Of a DNA stretch of 64,000 nt, positions 12,282 to 21,918 are shown piece after piece. The stretch's first letter is position 1, and each line of letters begins with the position of its first letter. The notes beneath the pieces are model-generated. The model was given only the letters and a program-made list of their open reading frames with translations, searched no databases and was not told the origin of the DNA. The stretch covers positions 4,750,050-4,814,049 of the forward strand of contig NC_014618.1 in the NCBI RefSeq assembly GCF_000164865.1, written 5' to 3'. The stretch is from [Enterobacter] lignolyticus SCF1. Lineage in GTDB: Bacteria > Pseudomonadota > Gammaproteobacteria > Enterobacterales > Enterobacteriaceae. The position numbers and the translations under genes were made by a program.

Positions 12282-13270
12282 GCGGAACCTCTCACCACCA
12301 GCTCGGGCGTTAGCTGTACACGCTGCTGCTTCTGCCCGGGCTGCGCCATCCGATGGATAAGCACATCGATGGCCAGCTCTCCCAGCTCATCCTTCGGCTG
12401 ATGGATGGTCGTCAGCGGCGGCGTCATATAGCGGGCGAGCTCAATATCATCATAGCCAATAACCGCCATATCCTGCGGGATCCGCAAACCGGCCTGATAC
12501 AGCGCCTGGTAGGCGCCCACGGCCATGGCGTCGTTACCGACAAAAACCGCATGAGGCGGCTCGGGAAGCGCAAGCAGCGTCTGCATCGCGGTAAACCCGC
12601 CGCCGAATTCAAAATCGCTGGTGATAATGTAGCCCTGCGCGATCGGCAGGGCGCAGCGCTGCATCGCCGCCTGATAGCCTTCCAGCCGCAGACGGGCCGG
12701 GGTTTTATCCAGCGGACCGGCGATGCAGGCAATGCGGGTATATCCCTGGTCGATTAAATACTGGGTCGCCATATCACCGCCCAGCAGGGAATTGTCCTGA
12801 ATCAGATCGCTGTCGCCGTCAAACGGCGCCCAGTCCATCATCACCGTCGGAATCGACGGATAGCGCTGCATAATTTCCTGCGACGGCTGATGGGTTTCGG
12901 TGCACAGCAGCAGTAAACCATCGACGCGTTTTTGCATCAGCGTCTCAAGGTTACGGTTCATTCGCTGCTCATCGCCTTCGGTGTTGCATAGCACCAGGCT
13001 GTAGCCGCGTTCAAAGCAGCTGCGCTCAACGCCGCGCACCAGTTCGGAATAAAACGGGTTGGTACTGGCGGTGATCAGCATGCCGATTGTGCGGGTCTGG
13101 TTGAGCTTGAGGCTGCGCGCCAGCGCGGACGGCGCATAGTTGAGGCTTTTGATCGCCGCCTGCACTTTGTCAGTGATAGCCTCGCTGACAAAACGGTCTT
13201 TATTAATGACGTGAGAAACGGTTGAAGTGGAAACGCCCGCTTCGCGGGCTACATCCTTCATGGTAGCCAA
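12278..13270 (-). CDS. rbsR: RbsR, ribose operon repressor (LacI family)
   Basis: 330 residues. A LacI-type helix-turn-helix and hinge helix occupy residues 1-60 (TMKDVAREAGVSTSTVSHVI, later LARSLK), followed by a periplasmic-binding-protein-like effector domain for ribose. Last gene of the rbsDACBKR operon, only 3 bases after rbsK, so it is autoregulated with the operon. Likely targets are the AAACGTTT-centred palindromes before rbsD (18146-18161 and 18227-18238). Confidence 0.97.
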   Translation of the reverse strand: MATMKDVAREAGVSTSTVSHVINKDRFVSEAITDKVQAAIKSLNYAPSALARSLKLNQTRTIGMLITASTNPFYSELVRGVERSCFERGYSLVLCNTEGDEQRMNRNLETLMQKRVDGLLLLCTETHQPSQEIMQRYPSIPTVMMDWAPFDGDSDLIQDNSLLGGDMATQYLIDQGYTRIACIAGPLDKTPARLRLEGYQAAMQRCALPIAQGYIITSDFEFGGGFTAMQTLLALPEPPHAVFVGNDAMAVGAYQALYQAGLRIPQDMAVIGYDDIELARYMTPPLTTIHQPKDELGELAIDVLIHRMAQPGQKQQRVQLTPELVVRGSA

Positions 13271-13273
13271 GCA

Positions 13274-14203
13274 TTACCTCTGCTGACGTAAGAATTCATC
13301 AATCTCTTCGCGCCATGGAACGGAGGGCTGCGCCCCTTTGCGGGTCACGGCGATTGCCGCCGCCGCATGGGCAAAACGCAGCGCCTCTGGCAACGGTTTA
13401 TCTTCCAGTAATGCGGTCATCAGCGCGCCGTTGAAGGTATCACCGGCGGCGATAGTATCAACCGCTTTTACGCGAAAACCTGCAACGCGCTGGCCTTTGC
13501 CCTGCTGGCTGGCCCACACGCCGCGGCTGCCGAGCGTAATAATCACGCTGTCGATACCCTTGGCATGCAGCGCCTGCGCCGCTTTCGCCGCGTCGTCATC
13601 GTTCGTCACCCGAATGCCCGTCAGCTTTTCTGCTTCGGTTTCGTTTGGCGTGATGATATCCACCAGCGCCAGCAGTTCATCCGGCAACGCACGGGCCGGG
13701 GCCGGGTTAAGCACCACGGTCGTCTTGTTCTGGTGGGCGATTTTCGCCGCCGCCATGACGCTTTCCAGCGGAGATTCCAGCTGCATTAACAGCGCATCGG
13801 CGCTGGCGATGCGCGCCTGCTCGTCGGCCACTTGCGCGGGTAAGAGCGCCGCGTTTGCGCCGGCATGAATGCCGATAACATTCTCCCCTTCCGCGTTGAC
13901 GAAAATCAGCGCAACGCCGGTCGATTCGTCTTTCACCGCCCGCACTGGCGCAACGTCAATGTTGTCGCAGGCGAGCTGCTTGCGGATACGCTCGCCGATG
14001 TCGTCATCACCGGTACAGGCGATAAACGCAATCTTCGCGCCGCTGCGCCCGGCCGCGACGGCCTGGTTTGCGCCTTTACCGCCGAACGCGACCTGATAAT
14101 GGTGCCCGGTGACGGTTTCGCCGGGTGTCGGGAAAGCATCAAGGTTGAGAATGTGATCGGCATTGATACTGCCAAGGACGACGAGATTGCCTGTGTTTTT
14201 CAT
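13274..14203 (-). CDS. rbsK: RbsK, ribokinase
   Basis: Phosphorylates D-ribose to ribose 5-phosphate with ATP in the cytosol. PfkB-family protein of 309 residues: the N-terminal GSINADH and GGKGANQAVAAGR signature 1 are seen, and the C-terminal signature AAGDTFNGAL contains the catalytic Asp. It is followed immediately by rbsR and separated from rbsB by about 106 bases that include a hairpin. Confidence 0.97.
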   Translation of the reverse strand: MKNTGNLVVLGSINADHILNLDAFPTPGETVTGHHYQVAFGGKGANQAVAAGRSGAKIAFIACTGDDDIGERIRKQLACDNIDVAPVRAVKDESTGVALIFVNAEGENVIGIHAGANAALLPAQVADEQARIASADALLMQLESPLESVMAAAKIAHQNKTTVVLNPAPARALPDELLALVDIITPNETEAEKLTGIRVTNDDDAAKAAQALHAKGIDSVIITLGSRGVWASQQGKGQRVAGFRVKAVDTIAAGDTFNGALMTALLEDKPLPEALRFAHAAAAIAVTRKGAQPSVPWREEIDEFLRQQR

Positions 14204-14222
14204 GTTAAGTCAGTCCGTAAAG

Positions 14223-14252
14223 TGCGCCACCGAAGTGAGCTCCGGTGGCGCA
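14223..14252 (-). terminator. Hairpin between rbsB and rbsK
   Basis: Minus strand TGCGCCACCG / CGGTGGCGCA stem of 10 bp with a 10-base loop, without a following T run. It is probably an RNA-stabilising or attenuating element that keeps the binding protein RbsB more abundant than RbsK/RbsR; that role is inferred. Confidence 0.55.
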
Positions 14253-14309
14253 TGCCCTGCTTTTCTTTTTTACGTTGTCCCTCAGACCTTATCAGATCTG
14301 AATCGCGAG

Positions 14310-15200
14310 TTACTGCTTGATGACCAGCTTCAGGTCAACCGGATACTTGGCCTGAACCTTCTCGCCTTTCAGTACCTTATCCGCAGTTTCAACGCCTTTC
14401 GCGCCAATCTGCTCCGGCAACTGGGCAACGGTCGCCGCCAGTTTGCCATCATTTACCGCTTTTTCACCATCCGGCGTGCCGTCAAATCCGACAACCATCA
14501 CATCGGATTTACCTGCCGTCTGCAGCGCGCGCAGCGCACCCAGCGCCATTTCATCGTTTTGGGCGAATACGGCCTGCACGTCCGGATGCGCGGTCAGCAG
14601 GTTCTGCATGACGTTCAGACCTTTAGTACGGTCGAAGTCTGCCGGCTGGCTGGCCAGTACGTTAAATTTGTGCGCCGCAACGGCCTGCTGGAAGCCTTCG
14701 CCACGCTCGCGTGCCGCAGACGTTCCGGCGATGCCCTGCAGTTCGATAACTTTGGCGCCTTCACCGGCTTTTTTAGCGATGTAGTCGCCCGCAATTTTAC
14801 CGCCCAGCACGTTGTCAGACGCAATGTGGCTTACCACTTCGCCTTTAGCGGCGACGCGGTCAAGCGTAATCACCGGGATCTTCGCCTGGTTCGCCATCTT
14901 AACGGCGTTACCTACCGCGTCGGAATCGGTCGGGTTGATCAGCAGAATTTTGGTACCGCGAACGGTTAAGTCCTGAACGTTTGCCAGCTCTTTCGCCGGG
15001 TTGTTCTGGGAATCCAGCACCACCAGGTTATAGCCCAGTTTGTCCGCTTCTTTCTGCGCGCCGTCCTTCAGGGAAACGAAAAACGGGTTATTCAGGGTAG
15101 AGATGACCAGCGCAATGGTGTCTTTCGCCATCGCATTTGCGCTTACGGTTGCGCTCAACGCAACAGCAGAGACCAGGGTAGCCAGTTTTTTCATGTTCAT
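14310..15200 (-). CDS. rbsB: RbsB, periplasmic D-ribose-binding protein
   Basis: Substrate-binding protein for the ribose ABC transporter and ligand for the Trg chemoreceptor. 296 residues with a cleavable signal peptide ending ANAMA near residue 25, then a two-domain periplasmic-binding-protein fold. It is nearly identical to E. coli RbsB. It lies 27 bases after rbsC in the operon. Confidence 0.98.
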   Translation of the reverse strand: MNMKKLATLVSAVALSATVSANAMAKDTIALVISTLNNPFFVSLKDGAQKEADKLGYNLVVLDSQNNPAKELANVQDLTVRGTKILLINPTDSDAVGNAVKMANQAKIPVITLDRVAAKGEVVSHIASDNVLGGKIAGDYIAKKAGEGAKVIELQGIAGTSAARERGEGFQQAVAAHKFNVLASQPADFDRTKGLNVMQNLLTAHPDVQAVFAQNDEMALGALRALQTAGKSDVMVVGFDGTPDGEKAVNDGKLAATVAQLPEQIGAKGVETADKVLKGEKVQAKYPVDLKLVIKQ

Positions 15201-15227
15201 ATCAGAGATGTCCTGTAGTGTCGTCAG

Positions 15228-16193
15228 TTACTGCTTTTTGTTGTCTACCAGCACCGCCAGCAAAATCACCACCGCTTTGACGATCATCTGGTAATAGGAG
15301 GAAACACCTAACAAATTCAAACCATTATTCAGGAAACCAAGAATCAGTGCGCCGATCAACGTCCCAACAATGCGACCTTTACCCCCCGCAAGGCTGGTGC
15401 CGCCAAGCACCACCGCCGCGATAGCGTCCAGCTCATAGCCGGTACCCGCCGTTGGCTGCGCCGAGGAGAGGCGCGCCACCTCAATGATGCCCGCCAGCGA
15501 CGCCAGCAAACCGCACAGCGAATAAACGATAATTTTCACTTTGTTGACGCTAATACCGGACAGGCGCGTCGCCGCTTCGTTACCGCCCAGCGCATAAATA
15601 TAGCGGCCGAGACGAGTATGGTGCAGCATGTACCATGCCGCCAGGAAGACAATCGCCATGATCCACACCGGCGTCGGGATACCCAGCGGGCGGCCGATAC
15701 CAAACCAGCCAAACAGATCGGCATTATCGGTAAAGCCGGTATTCACCGGGCTGCCGTTGGTGTACACCATGGTGACGCCGCGCAGCAGCAGCATCATCAC
15801 CAGGGTGGCGATAAACGCCTGAACGCGCCCCTTCGCGACAATCACGCCGGTCACGGCGCCAATGGCCGCTCCTAATGCGAGGGCGGCAGCAACAGCGACC
15901 AGCGCATTCACCTCAACGCCGACAATGGATGCAGCTACCGCGCCGGTCAGCGCCAGCAGAGAACCGACGGACAGATCGATCCCCGAGGTCAAAATGACCA
16001 GCGTCATTCCCACCGCCATAATGGCGTTAACGGAGGTTTGCTGCAGGATATTGAACAGGTTGTTGACGGTAAAAAAGTTCGGACTCATGGTCGAAACAAT
16101 CGCAATCAGCACCAGCAGGGCAATCAGCGATTTTTGCTCCATCAGCCATGCTTTAGTGAAATAACGGCGACCAGTAGCAGCCTGGGTAGTCAT
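15228..16193 (-). CDS. rbsC: RbsC, ribose ABC transporter permease
   Basis: Inner-membrane permease of the BPD_transp_2 family, 321 residues, with multiple membrane segments. The conserved cytoplasmic loop (NEAATRLSGISVNKVK) that contacts RbsA is present. It works as a dimer with the double-domain ATPase RbsA. It starts 5 bases after the rbsA stop. Confidence 0.97.
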   Translation of the reverse strand: MTTQAATGRRYFTKAWLMEQKSLIALLVLIAIVSTMSPNFFTVNNLFNILQQTSVNAIMAVGMTLVILTSGIDLSVGSLLALTGAVAASIVGVEVNALVAVAAALALGAAIGAVTGVIVAKGRVQAFIATLVMMLLLRGVTMVYTNGSPVNTGFTDNADLFGWFGIGRPLGIPTPVWIMAIVFLAAWYMLHHTRLGRYIYALGGNEAATRLSGISVNKVKIIVYSLCGLLASLAGIIEVARLSSAQPTAGTGYELDAIAAVVLGGTSLAGGKGRIVGTLIGALILGFLNNGLNLLGVSSYYQMIVKAVVILLAVLVDNKKQ

Positions 16194-16198
16194 CTTTT

Positions 16199-17704
16199 TT
16201 ACTCCTGATTCACACGATTAAGCTTGCCCACAGCGGCAGCCATCAATACTTCCTGAGTGGCCTGCTCGCGTGTGAATTCACCGCTGAGATGCCCTTCGTG
16301 CATCACGATGATGCGATCGCTCATGCCCAGCACTTCCGGCATCTCAGACGAGACGAGAATTATGCTCAGGCCGTCAGCTTTAAACTGGTTAATCAGCTGA
16401 TAAATCTCTTTTTTCGCCCCAACGTCGACGCCGCGGGTCGGCTCATCAAGGATCAGCACTTTTGGCCGGGTCATCAGACCGCGGGCAATCGCCACTTTCT
16501 GCTGATTGCCTCCGGAAAGCAGGCCAATCGCCTGTTCCATTGAGGGCGTTTTAACGTTAAACAGACGGATAAAATCGCTCACCGCCTGCTGTTCATCTTT
16601 GTGCTTCAGGCTTCCGCCGCTGCGGCTGAAGTAGCGCAGCGCGGTCAGGGACATGTTCTCTTTTACCGACATGCCCAGCACCAGGCCGTCGCGCTTGCGG
16701 TCTTCAGAGATATAGACGATGCCATTGGCGAGACCATCCTGCGGAGAACGGGTCACCACCTCATGGCCATCCAGCGTAACGTAGCCGCTGGCGCGCGGCA
16801 GCGCGCCGTACAGCACCTTCATCAGCTCCGTGCGCCCCGCGCCCATCAGGCCAGATACGCCGAGAATCTCGCCTTCTCGCAGGGTAAAGCTGACGTTTTC
16901 TACCCCCGGGCCGCACAGGTTATCCACCTTCAGGCGAACATCGCCCACCGCTTTATCGAGATGCGGATACTGATCTTCAAGCTTACGACCCACCATCATT
17001 TCAATCAGCGAATCTTCGGTAAGCGATGCCACTTCACGCTCGGCGATAAACTGTCCGTCGCGGAAGACCGTCACATCGTCGCAAATCTCGAAGATCTCTT
17101 TCATACGGTGGGAAATATAGACGATGCCGCGCCCCTGCGATTTCAGCTCGCGGATAACGCGGAACAGCGATTCGGTTTCGGTATCGGTGAGCGCGTCGGT
17201 CGGCTCGTCCATAATGATGACCTTCGACTCGAAGCTCAGCACCTTGGCGATTTCCACCATCTGCTGGTCGCCGATCGACAGTTCCCCCACCAGCCTGTCG
17301 CTTTTAAAGCGCAGGTTCAGCTTCGCCAGCAGCCTGTCGGCTTCGGCGTACATGGTTTTCCAGTCGATTTTGCCGAAGCGGTTAACGAATTCGCGGCCGA
17401 GGAAGATATTCTCCGCAATCGTGAGCTGCGGGATCAGGTTCAGCTCCTGGTGAATAATGCCGATCCCGGCTTCCTGCGACGACTTCGGGCCGGTGAAGGT
17501 GGTGTCTTTTCCCAGCCACAGCAGCGAACCGGCATCGCGGGTATAGATGCCGGTCAGCACTTTCATCATGGTGGATTTACCGGCGCCGTTCTCGCCCACC
17601 AGCGCCATTACGCGCCCCGGATAGACATTCAGCGACGCGCCGGAAAGGGCTTTTACGCCCGGGAATGATTTGTCGATGCCTTTAAGCTGCAGTAATGCGT
17701 CCAT
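16199..17704 (-). CDS. rbsA: RbsA, ribose ABC transporter ATPase (two ATPase domains)
   Basis: 501 residues with tandem nucleotide-binding domains. The first has Walker A GENGAGKST near residue 37, a diverged signature LSIGDQQ and Walker B IIMDEPT. The second has a degenerate P-loop (GLMGAGRTEL) and the signature LSGGNQQK with LILDEPTRG. This asymmetry is usual in sugar ABC ATPases of the RbsA/MglA type. The start is ATG 17704 giving MDALLQLKG; a longer frame to 17749 would overlap rbsD and is rejected. Confidence 0.97.
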   Translation of the reverse strand: MDALLQLKGIDKSFPGVKALSGASLNVYPGRVMALVGENGAGKSTMMKVLTGIYTRDAGSLLWLGKDTTFTGPKSSQEAGIGIIHQELNLIPQLTIAENIFLGREFVNRFGKIDWKTMYAEADRLLAKLNLRFKSDRLVGELSIGDQQMVEIAKVLSFESKVIIMDEPTDALTDTETESLFRVIRELKSQGRGIVYISHRMKEIFEICDDVTVFRDGQFIAEREVASLTEDSLIEMMVGRKLEDQYPHLDKAVGDVRLKVDNLCGPGVENVSFTLREGEILGVSGLMGAGRTELMKVLYGALPRASGYVTLDGHEVVTRSPQDGLANGIVYISEDRKRDGLVLGMSVKENMSLTALRYFSRSGGSLKHKDEQQAVSDFIRLFNVKTPSMEQAIGLLSGGNQQKVAIARGLMTRPKVLILDEPTRGVDVGAKKEIYQLINQFKADGLSIILVSSEMPEVLGMSDRIIVMHEGHLSGEFTREQATQEVLMAAAVGKLNRVNQE

Positions 17705-17711
17705 GATGGCC

Positions 17712-18131
17712 TCAGAACGTGACGCCAGCACAGAGAATGATATTCGCATACGGGGAACACTCCCCGCTGCGAATTACCGCCTGACTGTCTGCGGTTTGTT
17801 TTTTGAACTGCTCATGGGTGGTGTAACGAATTTCTATGGTATTTCCCTGGTGTTGTTGCAGTTGCTCAATATGGCTGAGCAACGTTTCGTGAAGCTGCGG
17901 ATTATGTTGTTTGATTTCCGCTGCGAGAATGGCCGCCTCAACCTGCATTTCCGCGGTTACCACGTCCAGCACCTGCATAAATGAAGGCACCCCCTGGGTT
18001 AGCGCCATATCAATACGCTGCGTGCTGTGAGGAACGGGTAAACCTGCATCACACACCACCAGCGTATCGGTATGCCCAAGACGGGATATGACCGAGGAAA
18101 TTTCAGAATTAAGTACCGCACCTTTCTTCAT
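17712..18131 (-). CDS. rbsD: RbsD, D-ribose pyranase
   Basis: Interconverts beta-pyran and beta-furan ribose so that ribokinase receives its substrate. 139 residues, same length as E. coli, with the catalytic HTD near residue 20 and the C-terminal YANIILCAGV block. It is the first gene of the operon; the RbsR-type palindromes lie immediately upstream. Confidence 0.97.
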   Translation of the reverse strand: MKKGAVLNSEISSVISRLGHTDTLVVCDAGLPVPHSTQRIDMALTQGVPSFMQVLDVVTAEMQVEAAILAAEIKQHNPQLHETLLSHIEQLQQHQGNTIEIRYTTHEQFKKQTADSQAVIRSGECSPYANIILCAGVTF

Positions 18132-18145
18132 CTTTCTGCTCCACT

Positions 18146-18238
18146 AGCGAAACGTTTCGCTGAAATAAGTGTAGCCGTAAGAGTGCTCAGAAAACCATCA
18201 TGACGTAACAGAATTGTGATCAACGTCGAAACGTTTCG
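18146..18238 (-). promoter_or_regulatory. rbs operon control region with two RbsR-type operators
   Basis: A perfect 16-bp palindrome AGCGAAACGTTTCGCT at 18146-18161 and a 12-bp one, CGAAACGTTTCG, at 18227-18238 lie upstream of rbsD. Both have the CGAAACGTTTCG core typical of LacI-family operators. TGTGA at 18215-18219 could be half of a CRP site. Two operators 79 bp apart (centre to centre about 7.5 helical turns) would allow looping by tetrameric or dimer-paired RbsR; this is inference. Confidence 0.75.
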
Positions 18239-18269
18239 CTAAGTGAAATGCGGGGAAGGTAAATGTAAA

Positions 18270-18297
18270 ACGGTAACCAGGAGGTTACCGTTTTTTT
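18270..18297. terminator. Terminator hairpin between kup and the rbs promoter region
   Basis: ACGGTAACC-AGGA-GGTTACCGT with seven T on the plus strand and four T on the minus strand. On the minus strand it lies 28 bases after the kup stop and probably ends kup transcription. Confidence 0.75.
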
Positions 18298-18324
18298 GTT
18301 TGCGCTCTCACTCCGCAGAGGAGA

Positions 18325-20193
18325 TTAAATCTCGACCTGCGTTCCCAGCTCAATCACGCGGTTAGGCGGGATCTCAAACTGGTCAGGCGCGCGCAGGGCG
18401 TTACGCTGCAGAATCAGATACAGCTTGCCGCGCAGGCGCAGATACCACGGTCTGTCGCCGATGATTAACGACTCGTGGGACATAAAGAACGATGTCTCCA
18501 TCATCCGACAGCTCAGCCCCTCCAGCCCACAGCGGTGGAAGACCTCTTCCACGTTTGGCGTCTCACGCCATCCGTAGCTTGCCACCACGCGCCAGAACGA
18601 CGGCGACAGCTGCTCAATCTGCACGCGGCGGACGTTATGCACATAAGGGGCATCTTCCGTACGCAGGGTCAGCAGGATCACGCGCTCATGCAGCACCTTG
18701 TTGTGCTTCAGGTTATGCAGCATGGCGAATGGAATCACGTTCAGGGCGCGGGACATATACACAGCGGTTCCCGGCACGCGCACCGGCGGCGATTTCTCCA
18801 GCGAGGCGATCATCGCCTCCAGTGAGTTACCGTGCTCATGCATACGACGCAGCAGGCGGAAGCGCTCGCTTTTCCAGGTGGTCATGATAATGAACATCAC
18901 CAGACCCAGGCTCAGCGGCAGCCAGCCGCCGGAGAACAGCTTATCGAGGTTCGCCGAGAACAGCGGTACATCGACGAACAGGAAAGCGACAAGGATGCAT
19001 CCCACAAGATACTTGTTCCAGTGCCAGTTTCTGAACGCCACCGTTGTAGAAAGAATGGAGGTCAGCACCATCGTCCCCGTCACCGCAATACCGTATGCCG
19101 CCGCCAGGTTGCTGGAGTGCTCAAAGCTCACGATAACGATGACGACCGCCACGTACAGCATCCAGTTAACGAACGGAATGTAGATCTGCCCGGACTCCAT
19201 TTCCGACGTATGAATGATGCGCATTGGCGACAGATAGCCCAGACGAACCGCCTGACGGGTCAGGGAGAATACGCCGGAGATAACCGCCTGCGACGCGATA
19301 ACCGTCGCCAGGGTGGCGATGATAAGCATCGGGATCAGCGCCCATTCCGGCGCCAGTAAGAAGAACGGGTTCTTAATCGCTTCCGGATTTTTCAGCAGCA
19401 GCGCGCCCTGGCCAAAATAGTTAAGCGCCAGCGACGGTAGCACCACCGTAAACCAGGCGACGCGAATCGGCAGCTTGCCGAAATGGCCCATATCCGCATA
19501 CAGCGCTTCCACACCGGTAATGGACAGCACTACCGCGCCTAACGCGATAAAGGAAACCGTTTTGTACTCGAGGAAAAAGTGGACTGCCCAGTAAGGGTTC
19601 AGCGCCTGCAGTACTTCCGGGTTAGCGATGATGCCCCGCGCGCCCAGCACCGCCAGCAGCAGGAACCAGATAAGCATGATTGGGGCAAACAATTTCCCCA
19701 CAATGCCGGTACCGTGCTTCTGGATGGCGAACAGCAGCGTGAGGACGAAGATAGATATCGGCACTATCCAGCTGTCGAGCTGCGGCGCGATAATTTCGAG
19801 CCCCTCTATCGCCGACATGACCGAAATGGCCGGGGTGATAACCACCTCGCCATAGAAGAAGCTGCCGCCGATAAGCCCGAGGATCACCAGCACCGAGGTC
19901 ATCTTCGCCGACGTGTTGCGACCCGCCAGCGACATCAGCGTCAGGATCCCGCCTTCCCCGGCGTTATCCGCGCGCATCACGAAGGTAATGTACTTGATGG
20001 AAACGGTAAAAATCAGCAGCCAGAAAATCAGTGACAGAAACCCAAACACCGCATCACGTTCAACACCAAAACCGAACTGGCCGGACAAACATTCACGAAG
20101 CGTATACAGTGGGCTGGTCCCGATATCGCCGTAAACCACGCCAATTGCCGCGAGGGTTATCGCCGGCAACGATTGCTTATTATCAGTGCTCAT
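18325..20193 (-). CDS. kup: Kup (TrkD), low-affinity potassium:proton symporter
   Basis: 622 residues, same as E. coli Kup. The N-terminal two thirds carry about 12 membrane segments, starting with the family block GVVYGDIGTSPLYTLRE, and the C-terminal third is cytoplasmic. It imports K+ (and Cs+) at low pH. It appears monocistronic, with its own upstream region facing ravA. Confidence 0.97.
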   Translation of the reverse strand: MSTDNKQSLPAITLAAIGVVYGDIGTSPLYTLRECLSGQFGFGVERDAVFGFLSLIFWLLIFTVSIKYITFVMRADNAGEGGILTLMSLAGRNTSAKMTSVLVILGLIGGSFFYGEVVITPAISVMSAIEGLEIIAPQLDSWIVPISIFVLTLLFAIQKHGTGIVGKLFAPIMLIWFLLLAVLGARGIIANPEVLQALNPYWAVHFFLEYKTVSFIALGAVVLSITGVEALYADMGHFGKLPIRVAWFTVVLPSLALNYFGQGALLLKNPEAIKNPFFLLAPEWALIPMLIIATLATVIASQAVISGVFSLTRQAVRLGYLSPMRIIHTSEMESGQIYIPFVNWMLYVAVVIVIVSFEHSSNLAAAYGIAVTGTMVLTSILSTTVAFRNWHWNKYLVGCILVAFLFVDVPLFSANLDKLFSGGWLPLSLGLVMFIIMTTWKSERFRLLRRMHEHGNSLEAMIASLEKSPPVRVPGTAVYMSRALNVIPFAMLHNLKHNKVLHERVILLTLRTEDAPYVHNVRRVQIEQLSPSFWRVVASYGWRETPNVEEVFHRCGLEGLSCRMMETSFFMSHESLIIGDRPWYLRLRGKLYLILQRNALRAPDQFEIPPNRVIELGTQVEI

Positions 20194-20421
20194 AGACTAG
20201 TCTTTCGTTTATAAAACATTATAAAACAAATGTGTGCTTAGTCCCTTGGCCCACAAAAAGCGCACAGTATGCACGATTAAATGCGAAATCGTACCCCTAA
20301 CTCAATGCAAATTAACCTGGCTCAAAGAAAATTCCGGCACTCCCCGCTCTATTACCCGTCCTGTACTAGCGGCTATAATCGCTTGATAGCTGGATAAAAA
20401 GCGGAGGGATACCACTCTATT
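20194..20421. promoter_or_regulatory. kup-ravA divergent promoter region
   Basis: 228 bases between divergent genes. A GGAGGGAT ribosome binding site precedes ravA. E. coli ravA-viaA is sigma-S dependent; TGTACTAGCGGCTATAATCGC (20361-20381) has an extended CTATAAT -10 that would serve ravA, but no clear -35 is needed for sigma-S. The promoter call is tentative. Confidence 0.5.
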
Positions 20422-21918
20422 ATGGCGCAATCACATTTATTAGCAGAAAGAATTTCCCGGCTCAGCGGCGCGCTGGAAAAGGGCGTTTTCGAGCGTAGCC
20501 ACACCATCCGGCTCTGTCTGCTGGCGGCGCTCAGCGGCGAGAGCGTTTTTCTCCTCGGGCCGCCCGGCATCGCGAAAAGCCTTATCGCCCGCCGCTTAAA
20601 ATTCGCCTTCCGGCACGCCCGCGCCTTTGAATATCTGATGACCCGCTTTTCCACCCCTGAAGAAGTTTTCGGTCCTCTCTCCATTCAGGCGTTAAAAGAT
20701 GAAGGGCGCTATGAGCGTCTGACCCAGGGGTATTTGCCAGAGGCCGAAATCGTTTTTCTTGACGAAATCTGGAAAGCGGGCCCGGCTATCCTTAACACCC
20801 TGCTTACCGCCATCAACGAACGCCACTTCCGCAACGGCGCCAGCGAAGCGAAAATCCCGATGCGCCTGCTGGTGGCGGCCTCCAATGAATTACCGGAAGC
20901 CGACAGCAGCCTTGAAGCGCTGTATGACCGTATGCTCATTCGCCTGTGGCTGGACAAGGTCCAGGAGAAGGGGAATTTTCGGTCGATGCTGATAAGCCAG
21001 CAGGATGAGACCAGCAACCCGGTGCCGGAAAGCCTCCAGGTGACCGACGAAGAGTTTTACCAGTGGCAGACGCAAATCGGCGCCGTGAAGCTCACCGACA
21101 GCGTCTTTGAGCTTATCTATCAGCTGCGTCAGCAGCTGGATACGCTTCCCAACGCCCCCTATGTGTCAGACCGTCGCTGGAAAAAAGCGATCCGCCTGCT
21201 GCAGGCCAGCGCCTTCTTTAGCGGACGCGACGCCATTGCGCCCGTGGATTTGATCCTGCTGAAAGACTGCCTGTGGCACGATGCGCAGAGCATGAATCTG
21301 ATGCAGCAGCAGATAGACATATTGATGACCGGGCACGCCTGGCAGCAGCAGGCCATGCTCACCCGCCTGGGCGCCATTACCCAGCGCCGGCTGCAGCTTC
21401 AGCAGCAGCAAAGCGATAAAACAGCGCTGAAAGTGACTAAGCTCGGAGGAATGTTCAGCCGCAAACCGCACTATGAGCTACCGGCGGACCTGCAGGATGC
21501 TACGCTGACCCTGCTCCTGCAACAGCCGCTCAGGCTGCACGATATGAACGTTGTGCACATCACTATTGAGCGCCAGCCGCTGGCAAACTGGCTGGAAAAA
21601 GGCGGCGAGATCCGCGGCAAGCTCAACGGCATCGGTTTTGCGCAGGTGCTGAATATGGACGTCGACGGCGGCCAGCACCTGGTGGTCAGGGACGTCAGCC
21701 TGCAGGGCTCCCGCCTGTCGCTGCCGGGAAGCTCATCGTCTGGCAGCATGCCCGCCGAGATAAAACAGCAGCTGGACGCGCTCGAAGAAGAGTGGCACCA
21801 GCAGCACAACCGCTTTAGCGAACAGCAAAAGTGCCTGTTTATTCAGGGCGACTGGTTAGGTCGTATTGAGGCAAGCCTGCAGGACGTGGGCGCACAGATC
21901 AAACAGGCGCGACAATAA
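20422..21918 (+). CDS. ravA: RavA, MoxR-family AAA+ ATPase
   Basis: Hexameric ATPase that binds the lysine decarboxylase LdcI and, with ViaA, acts on respiratory complexes and aminoglycoside sensitivity. 498 residues: Walker A GPPGIAKS at 46-53, Walker B VFLDEIW with D114/E115, then sensor regions and the C-terminal triple-helical and LARA domains. Its stop overlaps the viaA start (TAATG). Confidence 0.97.
   Translation: MAQSHLLAERISRLSGALEKGVFERSHTIRLCLLAALSGESVFLLGPPGIAKSLIARRLKFAFRHARAFEYLMTRFSTPEEVFGPLSIQALKDEGRYERLTQGYLPEAEIVFLDEIWKAGPAILNTLLTAINERHFRNGASEAKIPMRLLVAASNELPEADSSLEALYDRMLIRLWLDKVQEKGNFRSMLISQQDETSNPVPESLQVTDEEFYQWQTQIGAVKLTDSVFELIYQLRQQLDTLPNAPYVSDRRWKKAIRLLQASAFFSGRDAIAPVDLILLKDCLWHDAQSMNLMQQQIDILMTGHAWQQQAMLTRLGAITQRRLQLQQQQSDKTALKVTKLGGMFSRKPHYELPADLQDATLTLLLQQPLRLHDMNVVHITIERQPLANWLEKGGEIRGKLNGIGFAQVLNMDVDGGQHLVVRDVSLQGSRLSLPGSSSSGSMPAEIKQQLDALEEEWHQQHNRFSEQQKCLFIQGDWLGRIEASLQDVGAQIKQARQ

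Noticed and set aside
16601..17668. A 355-codon open frame antisense to rbsA
   Set aside because: Same effect; RbsA has all expected ATPase motifs in the opposite frame.
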